A stretch of 47,325 nucleotides of DNA from JAVBJV01 sp031546815 (GTDB taxonomy: Bacteria; Pseudomonadota; Alphaproteobacteria; Acetobacterales; Acetobacteraceae): NCBI GenBank assembly GCA_031546815.1, contig JAVBJV010000048.1:1-47325 (forward strand), in the 5' to 3' direction. A model generated the notes under the pieces. It saw nothing but the letters and a program-made list of their open reading frames with translations, was not told the origin of the DNA and searched no databases. The stretch's first letter is position 1. The number at the start of each line of letters is the position of its first letter. Positions 1 to 7,685 of this stretch are shown piece by piece. Position numbers and translations under genes: made by a program.

Positions 1-1124
1 AGGGTAACGGCCGCGTGCTGCGTGCGCGTTTTGCCGATGCGCGGCATTTCTGGGATCTGGACCGCAAGGACAGGCTGGAAAGCCGCGTGGCGAAGCTGGA
101 CGGTGTGGTGTTCCACGCCAAGCTCGGCACGCAGGGGCAGCGTGTGCAGCGCCTTGAAAAGCTGGTGGCGCAGATCGCGCCGATGGTCGGCGCCGATGCG
201 GCGCTGGCGCAGCGTGCCGCGCATCTGGCCAAGGCCGATCTGGTCAGCGGCATGGTGGGTGAATTCCCCGAACTACAAGGCGTGATGGGCGGTTACTACG
301 CGCGCCACGACGGCGAAGACGTACGCGTGGCCAATGCCATTGCGCAGCAATATACACCGAAAGGCCCGGCCGATGCCGTGCCGCGCGAACCGGTGGCGAT
401 TGCGCTGGCGCTGGCGGACCGGCTCGACATGCTGGCCGGGTTCTTCGCCGCCGATGAAAAGCCGAGCGGCTCGGGCGACCCGCAGGGGTTGCGCCGCGCG
501 GCGCTTGGCGTGATCCGTATTATCCGTGAAAACGGCCTGCGCCTGAACCTGCGCCCCGTGTTCGAGGCCGCGCTGGCCGAACGTGGGCTGGGTTCAGTAG
601 TGTACGAACTGCTAGACTTCACTATCGACCGCCTACGCGTGCAGATGCGCGCCGAAGGTGCCCGGCACGATGTTCTGTCCACAGTGTTCGCAGTCAGGAA
701 AGACGATGATCTGGTTCGCGTTCTGGCCCGCAGTGGCGCTGTGGCGGGGTTCATTGTGACTCCGGACGGCGTGAACCTGCTGGCGGCCTACAAGCGCGCC
801 GCCAACATCCTGCGGGCCGAGGACAAGAAAGACGGCCCGCATGTAGGCTCTATCGATCTAAACCAACTGCTCGAACCCGCAGAAAAAGCCCTGTATACCG
901 CGCTGGGCATGGCGAGACCCGCGTTCGATATCGCCGTGAAAAAGGAAAAATTCGACGTCGCCATGCAGGCGCTGGCCGGGCTGCGCTCGGCCACAGATGA
1001 ATTTTTCGAAAAAGTGACCGTCAACGCGCCCGAGCCGGAATTGCGCCGTAATCGTCTGCGATTACTTTCCCAATTGCGTGCAACGATGGATTGCGTGGCT
1101 GATTTCTCCAAGATCGAAGGCTGA
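1..1124 (+). CDS. glyS: Glycyl-tRNA synthetase beta subunit, C-terminal part (5' end outside window)
   Basis: This is the C-terminal ~373 residues of the beta subunit of the tetrameric (alpha2beta2) bacterial glycyl-tRNA synthetase, which charges tRNA-Gly in the cytoplasm. The reading frame is open from base 3, so the start lies upstream. The visible part begins with the conserved NGRVLRARFADARHFW stretch. It continues through ELQGVMGGYYARHDGE and ALADRLDMLAGFF, both typical of the central region of GlyS, and ends in the helical DALR-like anticodon-binding tail. Full-length family members are close to 690 residues, so roughly half is missing. The stop is 12 bp before ppdK on the same strand, so the two are probably cotranscribed. 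glyQ should lie just upstream of the window. Identification is secure. Confidence 0.95.
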   Translation, partial: GNGRVLRARFADARHFWDLDRKDRLESRVAKLDGVVFHAKLGTQGQRVQRLEKLVAQIAPMVGADAALAQRAAHLAKADLVSGMVGEFPELQGVMGGYYARHDGEDVRVANAIAQQYTPKGPADAVPREPVAIALALADRLDMLAGFFAADEKPSGSGDPQGLRRAALGVIRIIRENGLRLNLRPVFEAALAERGLGSVVYELLDFTIDRLRVQMRAEGARHDVLSTVFAVRKDDDLVRVLARSGAVAGFIVTPDGVNLLAAYKRAANILRAEDKKDGPHVGSIDLNQLLEPAEKALYTALGMARPAFDIAVKKEKFDVAMQALAGLRSATDEFFEKVTVNAPEPELRRNRLRLLSQLRATMDCVADFSKIEG

Positions 1125-1136
1125 AGGAACTCCCCG

Positions 1137-3806
1137 ATGGCAAAGTGGGTCTATAGTTTTGGTGCAGGTCACAACGAAGGGCGCGCCGAGATGCGCAACC
1201 TTCTGGGTGGCAAGGGTGCCAACCTGGCGGAAATGGCGTCCATCGGCCTGCCGGTGCCGCCGGGCTTCACCATCACCACCGAACTCTGCACCGCGTTCTA
1301 CGAGAACGGGCGGCAGTATCCGGAAGACCTCGGCGCGCAGGTGCAGGCCGCGCTCGCGCTGGTCGAAAACGCTGTCGGTGCGAAGTTCGGCGACAAGCAC
1401 AAACCGCTGCTGGTCTCGGTCCGTTCGGGCGCGCGCGTGTCGATGCCGGGGATGATGGATACCGTGCTGAACCTGGGCCTGAACGACGCCACCGTTGAAG
1501 GGCTGACCGAAGCATCCGGCGATGCGCGCTTTGCGTGGGATTCGTATCGGCGTTTCATCCAGATGTATGGCTCGGTCGTGCTGGGTGTGGACCATCACCG
1601 GTTCGAGGAAATCATCGAACACGCCAAGATGGACAAGGGCGTGCTGGAAGACACCGCGCTGGACGCCACCGACTGGCACCGCGTGGCGCAGAGCTACAAG
1701 GACATGGTCGAAAACGAAACCGGCAAGCCCTTTCCGCAGGACCCGCAGGAACAGCTGTGGGGCGCGATTGGTGCCGTGTTTGGTTCGTGGATGAACCCGC
1801 GCGCGGTCACGTATCGACGTCTGCACGACATCTCGTCCGACTGGGGCACGGCGGTGAACGTGCAGGCGATGGTGTTCGGCAACATGGGCAACGACTGTGC
1901 GACGGGTGTGTGCTTCACGCGCGATCCCTCGACCGGCGAGAACGTGTTCTACGGCGAATTCCTGGTCAACGCGCAGGGTGAGGACGTGGTGGCGGGTATC
2001 CGCACGCCGCAGCCGCTGGCGAAGGTGAATGCCAAGCCCGGCGAAGTGAGCATGGAAGAAGCTCTGCCGACCGCCTATGCCGAATTGCTGCGTGTGCGTG
2101 AACTGCTGGAAAAGCACTACACCGACATGCAGGACATCGAGTTCACGGTGCAGCAGAACAAGCTGTTCATGCTGCAGACCCGTAATGGCAAGCGCACGGC
2201 CGCTGCCGCGCTGCGCATCGCGGTGGAAATGGCGCAGGAAGGGCTGATTTCCGAGAAGGAAGCCGTGCTGCGTGTGAACCCGGCCTCGCTCGACCAGCTG
2301 CTGCACCCGACGCTGGATCCCAAGGCCCCGCGCAAGGTGATGTCGAAGGGCCTGCCCGCCAGCCCAGGCGCTGCGTGCGGTGTGGTGGTGTTCTCGGCGG
2401 ACGAGGCCGAAACCCGCGCCCAGAAGGGCGAGGCGGTCATTCTGGTGCGGGTGGAAACCAGCCCGGAAGACATTCACGGCATGCACGCGGCGAAAGGCGT
2501 GCTGACCACGCGCGGCGGCATGACCAGCCACGCGGCGGTTGTGGCGCGCGGCATGGGCCGCCCCTGTGTGGCCGGAGCCGGTGGCATCACGGTCGACTAC
2601 GCCGCGCAGGCGATGATGACCGGCGGCACCATCGTGCGCGCGGGCGAGACCATCACGCTGGATGGCGCGACCGGTGAAGTGTTCGTCGGTTCGGTGCCGA
2701 TGGTGGAACCCAAGCTGTCCGGCGATTTCGCCATGCTGATGAGCTGGGCCGACAAGCATCGCCGCCTGAAGGTGCGTACCAACGCGGAAACGCCGCTGGA
2801 TGCCGAAACCGCCGTGAAGTTTGGCGCGGAAGGCATCGGCCTGTGCCGCACCGAACACATGTTCTTCGACCCGGCGCGCATCGGCGCGGTGCGGCAGATG
2901 ATCATGGCCGACTCGGTTGCCGGTCGGCGCGATGCGCTGTCGCGGCTGCTGCCGTTCCAGCGCGAGGACTTTGCCGCGCTGTTCCGCATCATGGGCGATC
3001 TGCCGGTGACGATCCGTCTGCTCGATCCGCCGCTGCACGAATTCCTGCCGCATACCGATGCGGAAATGGCCGACGTCGCCGCCCATCTGGGCACCGATCT
3101 GGCCACCATGAAGCGTCGTGCGGAAGAACTGAAGGAAGCCAACCCGATGCTGGGGCATCGTGGTTGCCGTCTGGGGATCACCTATCCCGAAATCAACGAA
3201 ATGCAGGCCCGCGCGATTTTCGAGGCCGCGCTGATCGTTGCCAAGGAAACCGGGCGCGCCGTGCATCCGGAAATCATGATCCCGCTGATCGCCACCAAGC
3301 GCGAGCTGGAAATCGCCCGCAAGGTTGTGGAAACCACGGCCGAGGCGGTGTTCGACGAACAGATGCGCCGGATTGAATACTCGGTCGGCACGATGATCGA
3401 ACTGCCGCGCGCCGCGCTGCTGGCCGACAAGATCGCCGAGAGCGCCGACTTCTTCTCGTTCGGCACCAACGACCTGACGCAGACCACGTTCGGCCTGTCG
3501 CGCGACGATGCCGGCAAGTTCCTGCCGCAGTATGTCGAGCAGGGGATTCTGCCGAAGGACCCGTTCATCAGCATCGACCAGGACGGTGTCGGCGCGCTGG
3601 TGCGCATCGGCGTGGACAAGGGCCGTATGACCAAGCCGTCGCTGAAGGTCGGCATCTGTGGCGAACACGGCGGCGACCCGGCCTCGATCGCGTTCTGTGA
3701 AGCCGTGCGCCTCGACTACGTGTCGTGCTCCCCATACCGCGTGCCAGTGGCGCGCCTGGCCGCGGCGCAGGCGGCGCTGGGCGTGGGCGGAGATCGCACC
3801 GCGTAA
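1137..3806 (+). CDS. ppdK: Pyruvate, phosphate dikinase
   Basis: An 889-residue protein of the usual family length that interconverts pyruvate + ATP + Pi and PEP + AMP + PPi. Visible parts: an N-terminal ATP-grasp nucleotide-binding domain opening with GGKGANLAEMASIGLPVPPG (about residues 24-43); the central phosphohistidine domain with GGMTSHAAVVARG, where His465 is the catalytic phosphocarrier and Thr463 the position phosphorylated by regulatory PDRP-type kinases; and a C-terminal PEP/pyruvate-binding barrel with the GICGEHGGDP motif (Cys841). The ATG start follows an AAGGA ribosome site. It is 12 bp downstream of glyS, an order I associate with Rhodospirillales. A perfect 10-bp stem with a 4-nt loop follows the stop. 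In aerobic alphaproteobacteria the enzyme can work in the gluconeogenic direction; that role here is inference. Confidence 0.97.
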   Translation: MAKWVYSFGAGHNEGRAEMRNLLGGKGANLAEMASIGLPVPPGFTITTELCTAFYENGRQYPEDLGAQVQAALALVENAVGAKFGDKHKPLLVSVRSGARVSMPGMMDTVLNLGLNDATVEGLTEASGDARFAWDSYRRFIQMYGSVVLGVDHHRFEEIIEHAKMDKGVLEDTALDATDWHRVAQSYKDMVENETGKPFPQDPQEQLWGAIGAVFGSWMNPRAVTYRRLHDISSDWGTAVNVQAMVFGNMGNDCATGVCFTRDPSTGENVFYGEFLVNAQGEDVVAGIRTPQPLAKVNAKPGEVSMEEALPTAYAELLRVRELLEKHYTDMQDIEFTVQQNKLFMLQTRNGKRTAAAALRIAVEMAQEGLISEKEAVLRVNPASLDQLLHPTLDPKAPRKVMSKGLPASPGAACGVVVFSADEAETRAQKGEAVILVRVETSPEDIHGMHAAKGVLTTRGGMTSHAAVVARGMGRPCVAGAGGITVDYAAQAMMTGGTIVRAGETITLDGATGEVFVGSVPMVEPKLSGDFAMLMSWADKHRRLKVRTNAETPLDAETAVKFGAEGIGLCRTEHMFFDPARIGAVRQMIMADSVAGRRDALSRLLPFQREDFAALFRIMGDLPVTIRLLDPPLHEFLPHTDAEMADVAAHLGTDLATMKRRAEELKEANPMLGHRGCRLGITYPEINEMQARAIFEAALIVAKETGRAVHPEIMIPLIATKRELEIARKVVETTAEAVFDEQMRRIEYSVGTMIELPRAALLADKIAESADFFSFGTNDLTQTTFGLSRDDAGKFLPQYVEQGILPKDPFISIDQDGVGALVRIGVDKGRMTKPSLKVGICGEHGGDPASIAFCEAVRLDYVSCSPYRVPVARLAAAQAALGVGGDRTA

Positions 3807-3830
3807 GACGCAGGGCGCTGCCCCACCCCC

Positions 3831-3854
3831 GCCAGGAGGCTACGGCCTCCTGGC
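3831..3854 (+). terminator. Stem-loop after ppdK
   Basis: A perfect 10-bp stem (GCCAGGAGGC / GCCTCCTGGC) with loop TACG, 24 bp after the ppdK stop. There is no U-tract, so it is either a Rho-assisted or processing hairpin or a weak terminator. The right arm (3845-3854) overlaps the left outer arm of the long palindrome (3848-3869), so the two folds exclude each other. Confidence 0.55.
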
Positions 3855-3998
3855 CCCGTCGGCATTCAGCCCATACTGGCCTGCAAACGGCACTTCTCTG
3901 CGCGTCCGGTGCTCACGGACTTTAAAGTCCGCTCCGCTCCGGTTCTCGATAAGTGCCATTTTCGGCTCAGTCTGAACTGAATGCCGACGGGGCCAGGA
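3848..3998 (+). repeat. Long palindromic intergenic element, copy 1
   Basis: A perfect 22-bp outer inverted repeat (3848-3869 with 3977-3998) encloses a second imperfect pairing (AAACGGCACTTCTC near 3885 against GATAAGTGCCATTTT near 3948). At its centre is a perfect 16-bp palindrome CGGACTTTAAAGTCCG (3916-3931). The interior aligns base by base with 9046-9170 at an offset of 5180, with long identical blocks such as CTGCAAACGGCA and CCGGTGCTCACGGAC. It lies 41 bp after the ppdK stop. There is no open frame, and no direct repeats are obvious at its ends. Confidence 0.8.
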
Positions 3999-4017
3999 CC
4001 GGCGGGTACTTAAGAAA

Positions 4018-4063
4018 TTCGGATATGAAAACGGGGGCTTTTGGCCCCGTTTTCATATCCGAA
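4018..4063. repeat. 19-bp perfect inverted repeat
   Basis: TTCGGATATGAAAACGGGG (4018-4036) is perfectly complementary to 4045-4063, with an 8-nt loop. It is unrelated in sequence to the larger palindrome just upstream. With no gene ending at it on either strand, it is not an ordinary gene-end terminator. It could block read-through from the ppdK side or structure the leader of the helicase gene. Confidence 0.7.
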
Positions 4064-4356
4064 CCCCAAAGGTATCCACGGGGTCAGGGGAGCGGGCCGC
4101 TCCCCGGCAGGGGGATGGGGACAGCGTCCCCATGTCTGATACTGGTTGCGTTCCGGGCCCGATCCATGCATACAGGGCGCAATCGCCGGGACAGCTCCCG
4201 GAGTGTGCACGGCTGCGTGAGCGGGTCCGAGGATCCGATCTGTTGGTGCACCCAAGGATTTTCTCCCGGAACTGCCCAGACACGCGGGGCATCCCCTTGA
4301 AATAAGCGCGACATGTCCTGCATGCCGCGACAATGCTGTTTGGACTTTTAAACTTA

Positions 4357-5697
4357 ATGACAAAATCGACTGTAACTTTTGCCGAACTCGGCCTTGCCGA
4401 GCCGATCCTGCGTGCCCTGACGGATGAGGGCTACACAGCCCCCACGCCGATCCAGGCGCAGGCCATTCCGCTGGTGCTGGGCGGCCGCGACCTGCTGGGT
4501 ATTGCGCAGACCGGCACGGGCAAGACGGCGGCGTTTGCGTTGCCGATTCTGAACCATCTGGAAGCCACGCCGCGTCCGCTGTCGCGCGGGTTCTGCCGCG
4601 CGCTGATCCTCAGCCCGACGCGCGAACTGGCCAGCCAGATCGCCGAGAGCTTCCGCACCTATAGCCGCCACATGCGCGTCTCGGTGACGACGGTGTTCGG
4701 CGGCGTGCCGTTTGGTGCGCAGATCCGCGCACTGCAGCGCGGCGTGGACATTCTGGTGGCGACACCGGGCCGTCTGCAGGACCATATGCGCAGCGGGCAT
4801 ATCGACCTGTCGCGCACGGAAGTGCTGGTGCTGGACGAAGCCGACCAGATGCTCGACTTGGGCTTCATCGTGCCGATCCGCGAAATTGTGAAGGACCTGC
4901 CGAAGCAGCGTCGCAGCCTGTTCTTCTCGGCCACGATGCCGCCGACGATCAACAAGCTGGCGTCGGAACTGCTCGACAATCCGGCGAAGGTGGAAGTGAC
5001 TCCGGTTGCGTCCACGGTGGACCGGATTGAGCAGAAAGTGATCTTCATCGAACAGGGCGGCAAGCGCGCGCTGCTGGCCGATCTGCTGCGCAACGAAGCC
5101 AAGGGGCGTACGCTGGTGTTCACGCGCACGAAGCATGGTGCGGATGCGGTGGTGAACCATCTCGAAAAAGTCGGCATCGCGTCGGACGCGATTCATGGCA
5201 ACCGCAGCCAGAGCCAGCGTGAAAAGGCACTCTCGGCGTTCAAGTCGGGCCGCGCGCCGGTGCTGGTGGCGACCGATATCGCAGCCCGCGGCATCGATGT
5301 GGACGGCGTGACGCATGTGGTAAACTTCGATCTGCCGAACGTGCCGGAAAGCTACGTGCACCGTATTGGTCGCACGGCGCGTGCGGGTGCTTCGGGCGCA
5401 GCGATTTCGTTGTGCAACGACGAAGAACGCGCATTCCTGCGTGACATCGAAAAGCTGATCCGTCGTGCGCTGCCGAACGAAGATCGTCGTGAAAACCCGA
5501 TCCCCATTGCGATGGTGAAGCCGAAGCCGATGCCGCGCGGCGGCAAGCGTCCGGGGCAGGCGGCACGCCAGCGCACGGGTGGCGCGCCAGGTGGCAAGTC
5601 GCATGGTGCCCCAGGTGGCAAGCCGCATGCCGCACGTCCGCAGAACGCGGCGCGCAAGCGTGCCGGTGGTGAACGTTCGGGCGCGCGCCCGGGCTGA
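4357..5697 (+). CDS. rhlE: DEAD-box ATP-dependent RNA helicase, RhlE-like
   Basis: A two-domain RecA-like DEAD-box helicase of 446 residues that unwinds short RNA duplexes, typically in ribosome assembly or RNA decay. It has the Q-motif (FAELGLAEPILRAL ... PTPIQAQAIP), motif I AQTGTGKT (Lys56), PTRELA, motif II DEAD (160-163), motif III SAT, and C-terminal motifs ARGIDV and HRIGRTAR. The ~75-residue tail is basic, rich in Gly/Pro/Arg with GGK and HAA-type repeats, and is likely an RNA-binding extension. I chose ATG 4357 because homologous RhlE proteins begin at this point; an in-frame ATG at 4333 would add eight residues, and neither has a clear ribosome site. A strong terminator follows. The long structured leader could allow cold or structure-dependent control, but that is inference. 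Confidence 0.92.
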   Translation: MTKSTVTFAELGLAEPILRALTDEGYTAPTPIQAQAIPLVLGGRDLLGIAQTGTGKTAAFALPILNHLEATPRPLSRGFCRALILSPTRELASQIAESFRTYSRHMRVSVTTVFGGVPFGAQIRALQRGVDILVATPGRLQDHMRSGHIDLSRTEVLVLDEADQMLDLGFIVPIREIVKDLPKQRRSLFFSATMPPTINKLASELLDNPAKVEVTPVASTVDRIEQKVIFIEQGGKRALLADLLRNEAKGRTLVFTRTKHGADAVVNHLEKVGIASDAIHGNRSQSQREKALSAFKSGRAPVLVATDIAARGIDVDGVTHVVNFDLPNVPESYVHRIGRTARAGASGAAISLCNDEERAFLRDIEKLIRRALPNEDRRENPIPIAMVKPKPMPRGGKRPGQAARQRTGGAPGGKSHGAPGGKPHAARPQNAARKRAGGERSGARPG

Positions 5698-5720
5698 TTT
5701 CTAACGCCTGATTTTTACGG

Positions 5721-5757
5721 TCCCGCCGTTCAGTCTCTGAGCGGCGGGATTTTTATT
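5721..5757 (+). terminator. Rho-independent terminator of the DEAD-box helicase gene
   Basis: A 13-bp stem (5721-5733 with 5737-5749) with one G-T wobble and a 3-nt loop, followed by TTTTTATT on the plus strand. It sits 23 bp after the helicase stop and before the convergent beta-helix gene. Confidence 0.9.
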
Positions 5758-5783
5758 CCGATTTTAGAACTGCATCGCTGGGC

Positions 5784-6788
5784 TCAGCAGGAGATCTCGG
5801 TATCTCCGCTGATATGCGCACTGCCTGAATCGCTGGTTGCAATGCGCGCGGTGCCGAAGATTTTCGCCTGTCCGGAAATTTTTGCGTTGCCGAGGATTTC
5901 CGCATTATCGAACACCTGCGCATGGCCCGATATCTGTGCAAATCCAGATATACGGGCATTCCCATAGATGTGCGTATCCTCTGACACGTGAGCCACGCCG
6001 GAGACCGAGGCATGGCCGCTGATCCGGGCGTTGCCGGAAATAGCGGCATCTTCGGACACTGTGGCGCAGCCCGATATTGCGGCGTGATCCGAGACGGAGG
6101 CCGACCTGGAAATCACGGCGTGTTCGCCGATCTCGGCGTGGCCCAGAACCGTGACGAATCCGGTGACCTGTGCGTTGCCGGAAATCCGCGCTGCATCGGC
6201 GACCTCGGCGCAGCAGACGCGCGCATTGTTGCAGATACGAACATCGCCCGAGATACGGGTATTGCCGCTGATAGAGGCATTGCCCGAGATAATGGCGGTA
6301 TCGTTGACCTTGACCTGGTCTGCGATGCGCACATGGTCCGAGACGCAGGCGCCTCCAGACACCTGAACCCGCCCTGACAGATATGCGTTGCCGGCGATGC
6401 GGGCGCTGTGGAAAATCTGCACATCGTCGGATAGCTGCACATTCCCGCCGACATGCGCATCGTTGAAGGCAAGCACGCCGTCCATCAGCCGTGCTGCACC
6501 GCTGATGCGGGCGTTGTCGAAGACCTGTGCTGTGTCCGTGATCTGCGCGGAATCACAGACCCATGCGTCGCCCGACACACGGGCGTCGCCGGTGACTGTT
6601 GCCTTGCCCCATACGCGGGCGTTATCGGCGACCCAGGAAAGACCAGTCTGGGCAAGGTTACCTTCGTGTTCAATATACCCACCAAGATCCCCCGTGCGCA
6701 CAGATCCAAAATCGCGCAAGGCGCGAATGCGCCTGAGGTGAGGGGTGTTGTCGAACCCGGTATGTTCGTGGGTAAATTCGTATTTCAT
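5784..6788 (-). CDS. Beta-helix (hexapeptide-type repeat) protein, YdcK-like
   Basis: A 334-residue protein made almost wholly of six-residue repeats of the form [I/V]SGxAx, for example ARISGNAQVTG and ASISGNTRISG. This periodicity builds a left-handed parallel beta-helix, with small residues at the turns and Ile/Val stacked inside. The N-terminal ~50 residues are not repetitive and contain HLRRIRALRDFG ... GDLGGYIEHEGNL, a cap seen in many bacterial and phage repeat proteins. No signal peptide or membrane segment is visible, so it is probably cytoplasmic. It has no recognisable acyl- or acetyl-transferase loop or histidine motif, so enzymatic activity is doubtful. It starts 10 bp after ygfZ on the same strand and is likely cotranscribed with it. 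E. coli YdcK is a comparable uncharacterised protein. Function unknown. Confidence 0.85.
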   Translation of the reverse strand: MKYEFTHEHTGFDNTPHLRRIRALRDFGSVRTGDLGGYIEHEGNLAQTGLSWVADNARVWGKATVTGDARVSGDAWVCDSAQITDTAQVFDNARISGAARLMDGVLAFNDAHVGGNVQLSDDVQIFHSARIAGNAYLSGRVQVSGGACVSDHVRIADQVKVNDTAIISGNASISGNTRISGDVRICNNARVCCAEVADAARISGNAQVTGFVTVLGHAEIGEHAVISRSASVSDHAAISGCATVSEDAAISGNARISGHASVSGVAHVSEDTHIYGNARISGFAQISGHAQVFDNAEILGNAKISGQAKIFGTARIATSDSGSAHISGDTEISC

Positions 6789-6798
6789 GTGGGCCGCC

Positions 6799-7599
6799 CT
6801 ATTCCGGCAGGCGCATCCAGCCGGGGATAACTGGTTTTAGAGTTGCCGCACCACAGGTCAATGTATCGCCCAGAGCATCAAGCCGCAGCATTGCCAGCCC
6901 AAGCGTGGCGGTGTGCGAACGCAGAACGCCGATCTCGCGCCCATCCGGGCGCAGGATCGGGGTGTCAGTTACTGGACCGGTGATCTCAACCGGGATCAGG
7001 CGACGTTTGACCAGCCCGCGATAGCGCGTGCGCGCGGTCAGTTCCTGGCCCATGTAGCAGCCCTTGCTCCACGAAATGCCGTTCAGTTCGTCGAAGCCCG
7101 CTTCCAGCAGCAATGTTTTATCGCGTTCCAGATCGCGCATGCCATCCGGCAGGCCGAGCGCCAGGCGATGCGATTCCCAGTGGTCGTTTCCGGGCAACGG
7201 GGCAGGGGCCAGAATGCGCCATCCGGCTTCCGGCAGGCGCGGGTCGGGGGCGGTGATACCATCGCCGCTCCATGCGTCGCCCCAGCACACATGCACGGCG
7301 AATTCGGCACTGGCGTCGCGCAGGACGGCCTGCGCACGCAGCCGGTAACGCGACAGGCGCTGAATGAGGAATGCGGTATCGGCGGCTTCGACGTCCAGCA
7401 GCAGGCGGTTTCCGTCGCTGAAGATGAAGAAATCCGCCAGCCAGCGTCCCTGCGGCGAGAGCAGCGCCGCCCAGACGGCGGTTCCCGGCACGACCAGCGC
7501 CACATCGTTCGAGACCAGCCCCTGCAGGAACGAGACCCGGTCTTCCCCGGTTATTTCGATAACTCCCCGTTCGGGCAGGTGCGCGTATTTTATCGTCAT
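6799..7599 (-). CDS. ygfZ: YgfZ/GcvT-domain folate-binding Fe-S maintenance protein
   Basis: A 266-residue member of the folate-dependent YgfZ family (IBA57/CAF17), which helps assemble or repair certain iron-sulfur enzymes in the cytoplasm. The diagnostic motif KGCYMGQELTARTRYRG is present, with the conserved Cys. The N-terminal part reads GEDRVSFLQGLVSNDV, the usual opening of the GcvT-like fold. I chose ATG 7599 (MTIKYAHLPERG) because the family begins here; a longer frame reaches 7743 but its extra residues look non-coding. It is divergent from the dihydroorotase gene, with 86 bp between the starts, an arrangement often seen in alphaproteobacteria. The beta-helix gene follows at 10 bp. 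Confidence 0.93.
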   Translation of the reverse strand: MTIKYAHLPERGVIEITGEDRVSFLQGLVSNDVALVVPGTAVWAALLSPQGRWLADFFIFSDGNRLLLDVEAADTAFLIQRLSRYRLRAQAVLRDASAEFAVHVCWGDAWSGDGITAPDPRLPEAGWRILAPAPLPGNDHWESHRLALGLPDGMRDLERDKTLLLEAGFDELNGISWSKGCYMGQELTARTRYRGLVKRRLIPVEITGPVTDTPILRPDGREIGVLRSHTATLGLAMLRLDALGDTLTCGAATLKPVIPGWMRLPE

Positions 7600-7685
7600 G
7601 CGAAAAACGTGGGCCATGGCGCGCGGGAACGCAAGCTGTGCTAGAGCAGATAGAACTGACGATTGAACAGAGTCGAAGAATCCGC

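Larger units (their letters stand above)
3807..4356. other. Gene-free stretch built of nested inverted repeats
   Basis: About 550 bp without a credible gene. In order it holds: a 10-bp stem-loop (3831-3854); a large palindromic element (3848-3998) sharing bases with that stem; a 19-bp perfect inverted repeat (4018-4063); and two more GC stems, 4087-4105 (8 bp, loop 3) and 4115-4133 (8 bp, loop 3). The last ~220 bp (4134-4356) would be the leader of the helicase gene. I see no clear -35/-10 pair in it, and no Shine-Dalgarno before either candidate start. Short open frames on both strands here look like chance. Confidence 0.7.

Noticed and set aside
1062..3668. 868-codon minus-strand frame opposite ppdK
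   Set aside because: It is a shadow of the high-GC ppdK frame: His/Arg/Gln-rich composition, no family motif, and fully covered by a certain gene.
3848..3998. Insertion sequence or MITE
   Set aside because: Strong inverted repeats, but no transposase in the window, no visible target-site duplication, and arms that differ between copies; kept as an unexplained palindromic repeat.
5784..6788. Regular short repeats looking like a CRISPR or minisatellite
   Set aside because: The repeats are in frame, degenerate, 18 bp or multiples with no spacers; they encode the beta-helix repeats.
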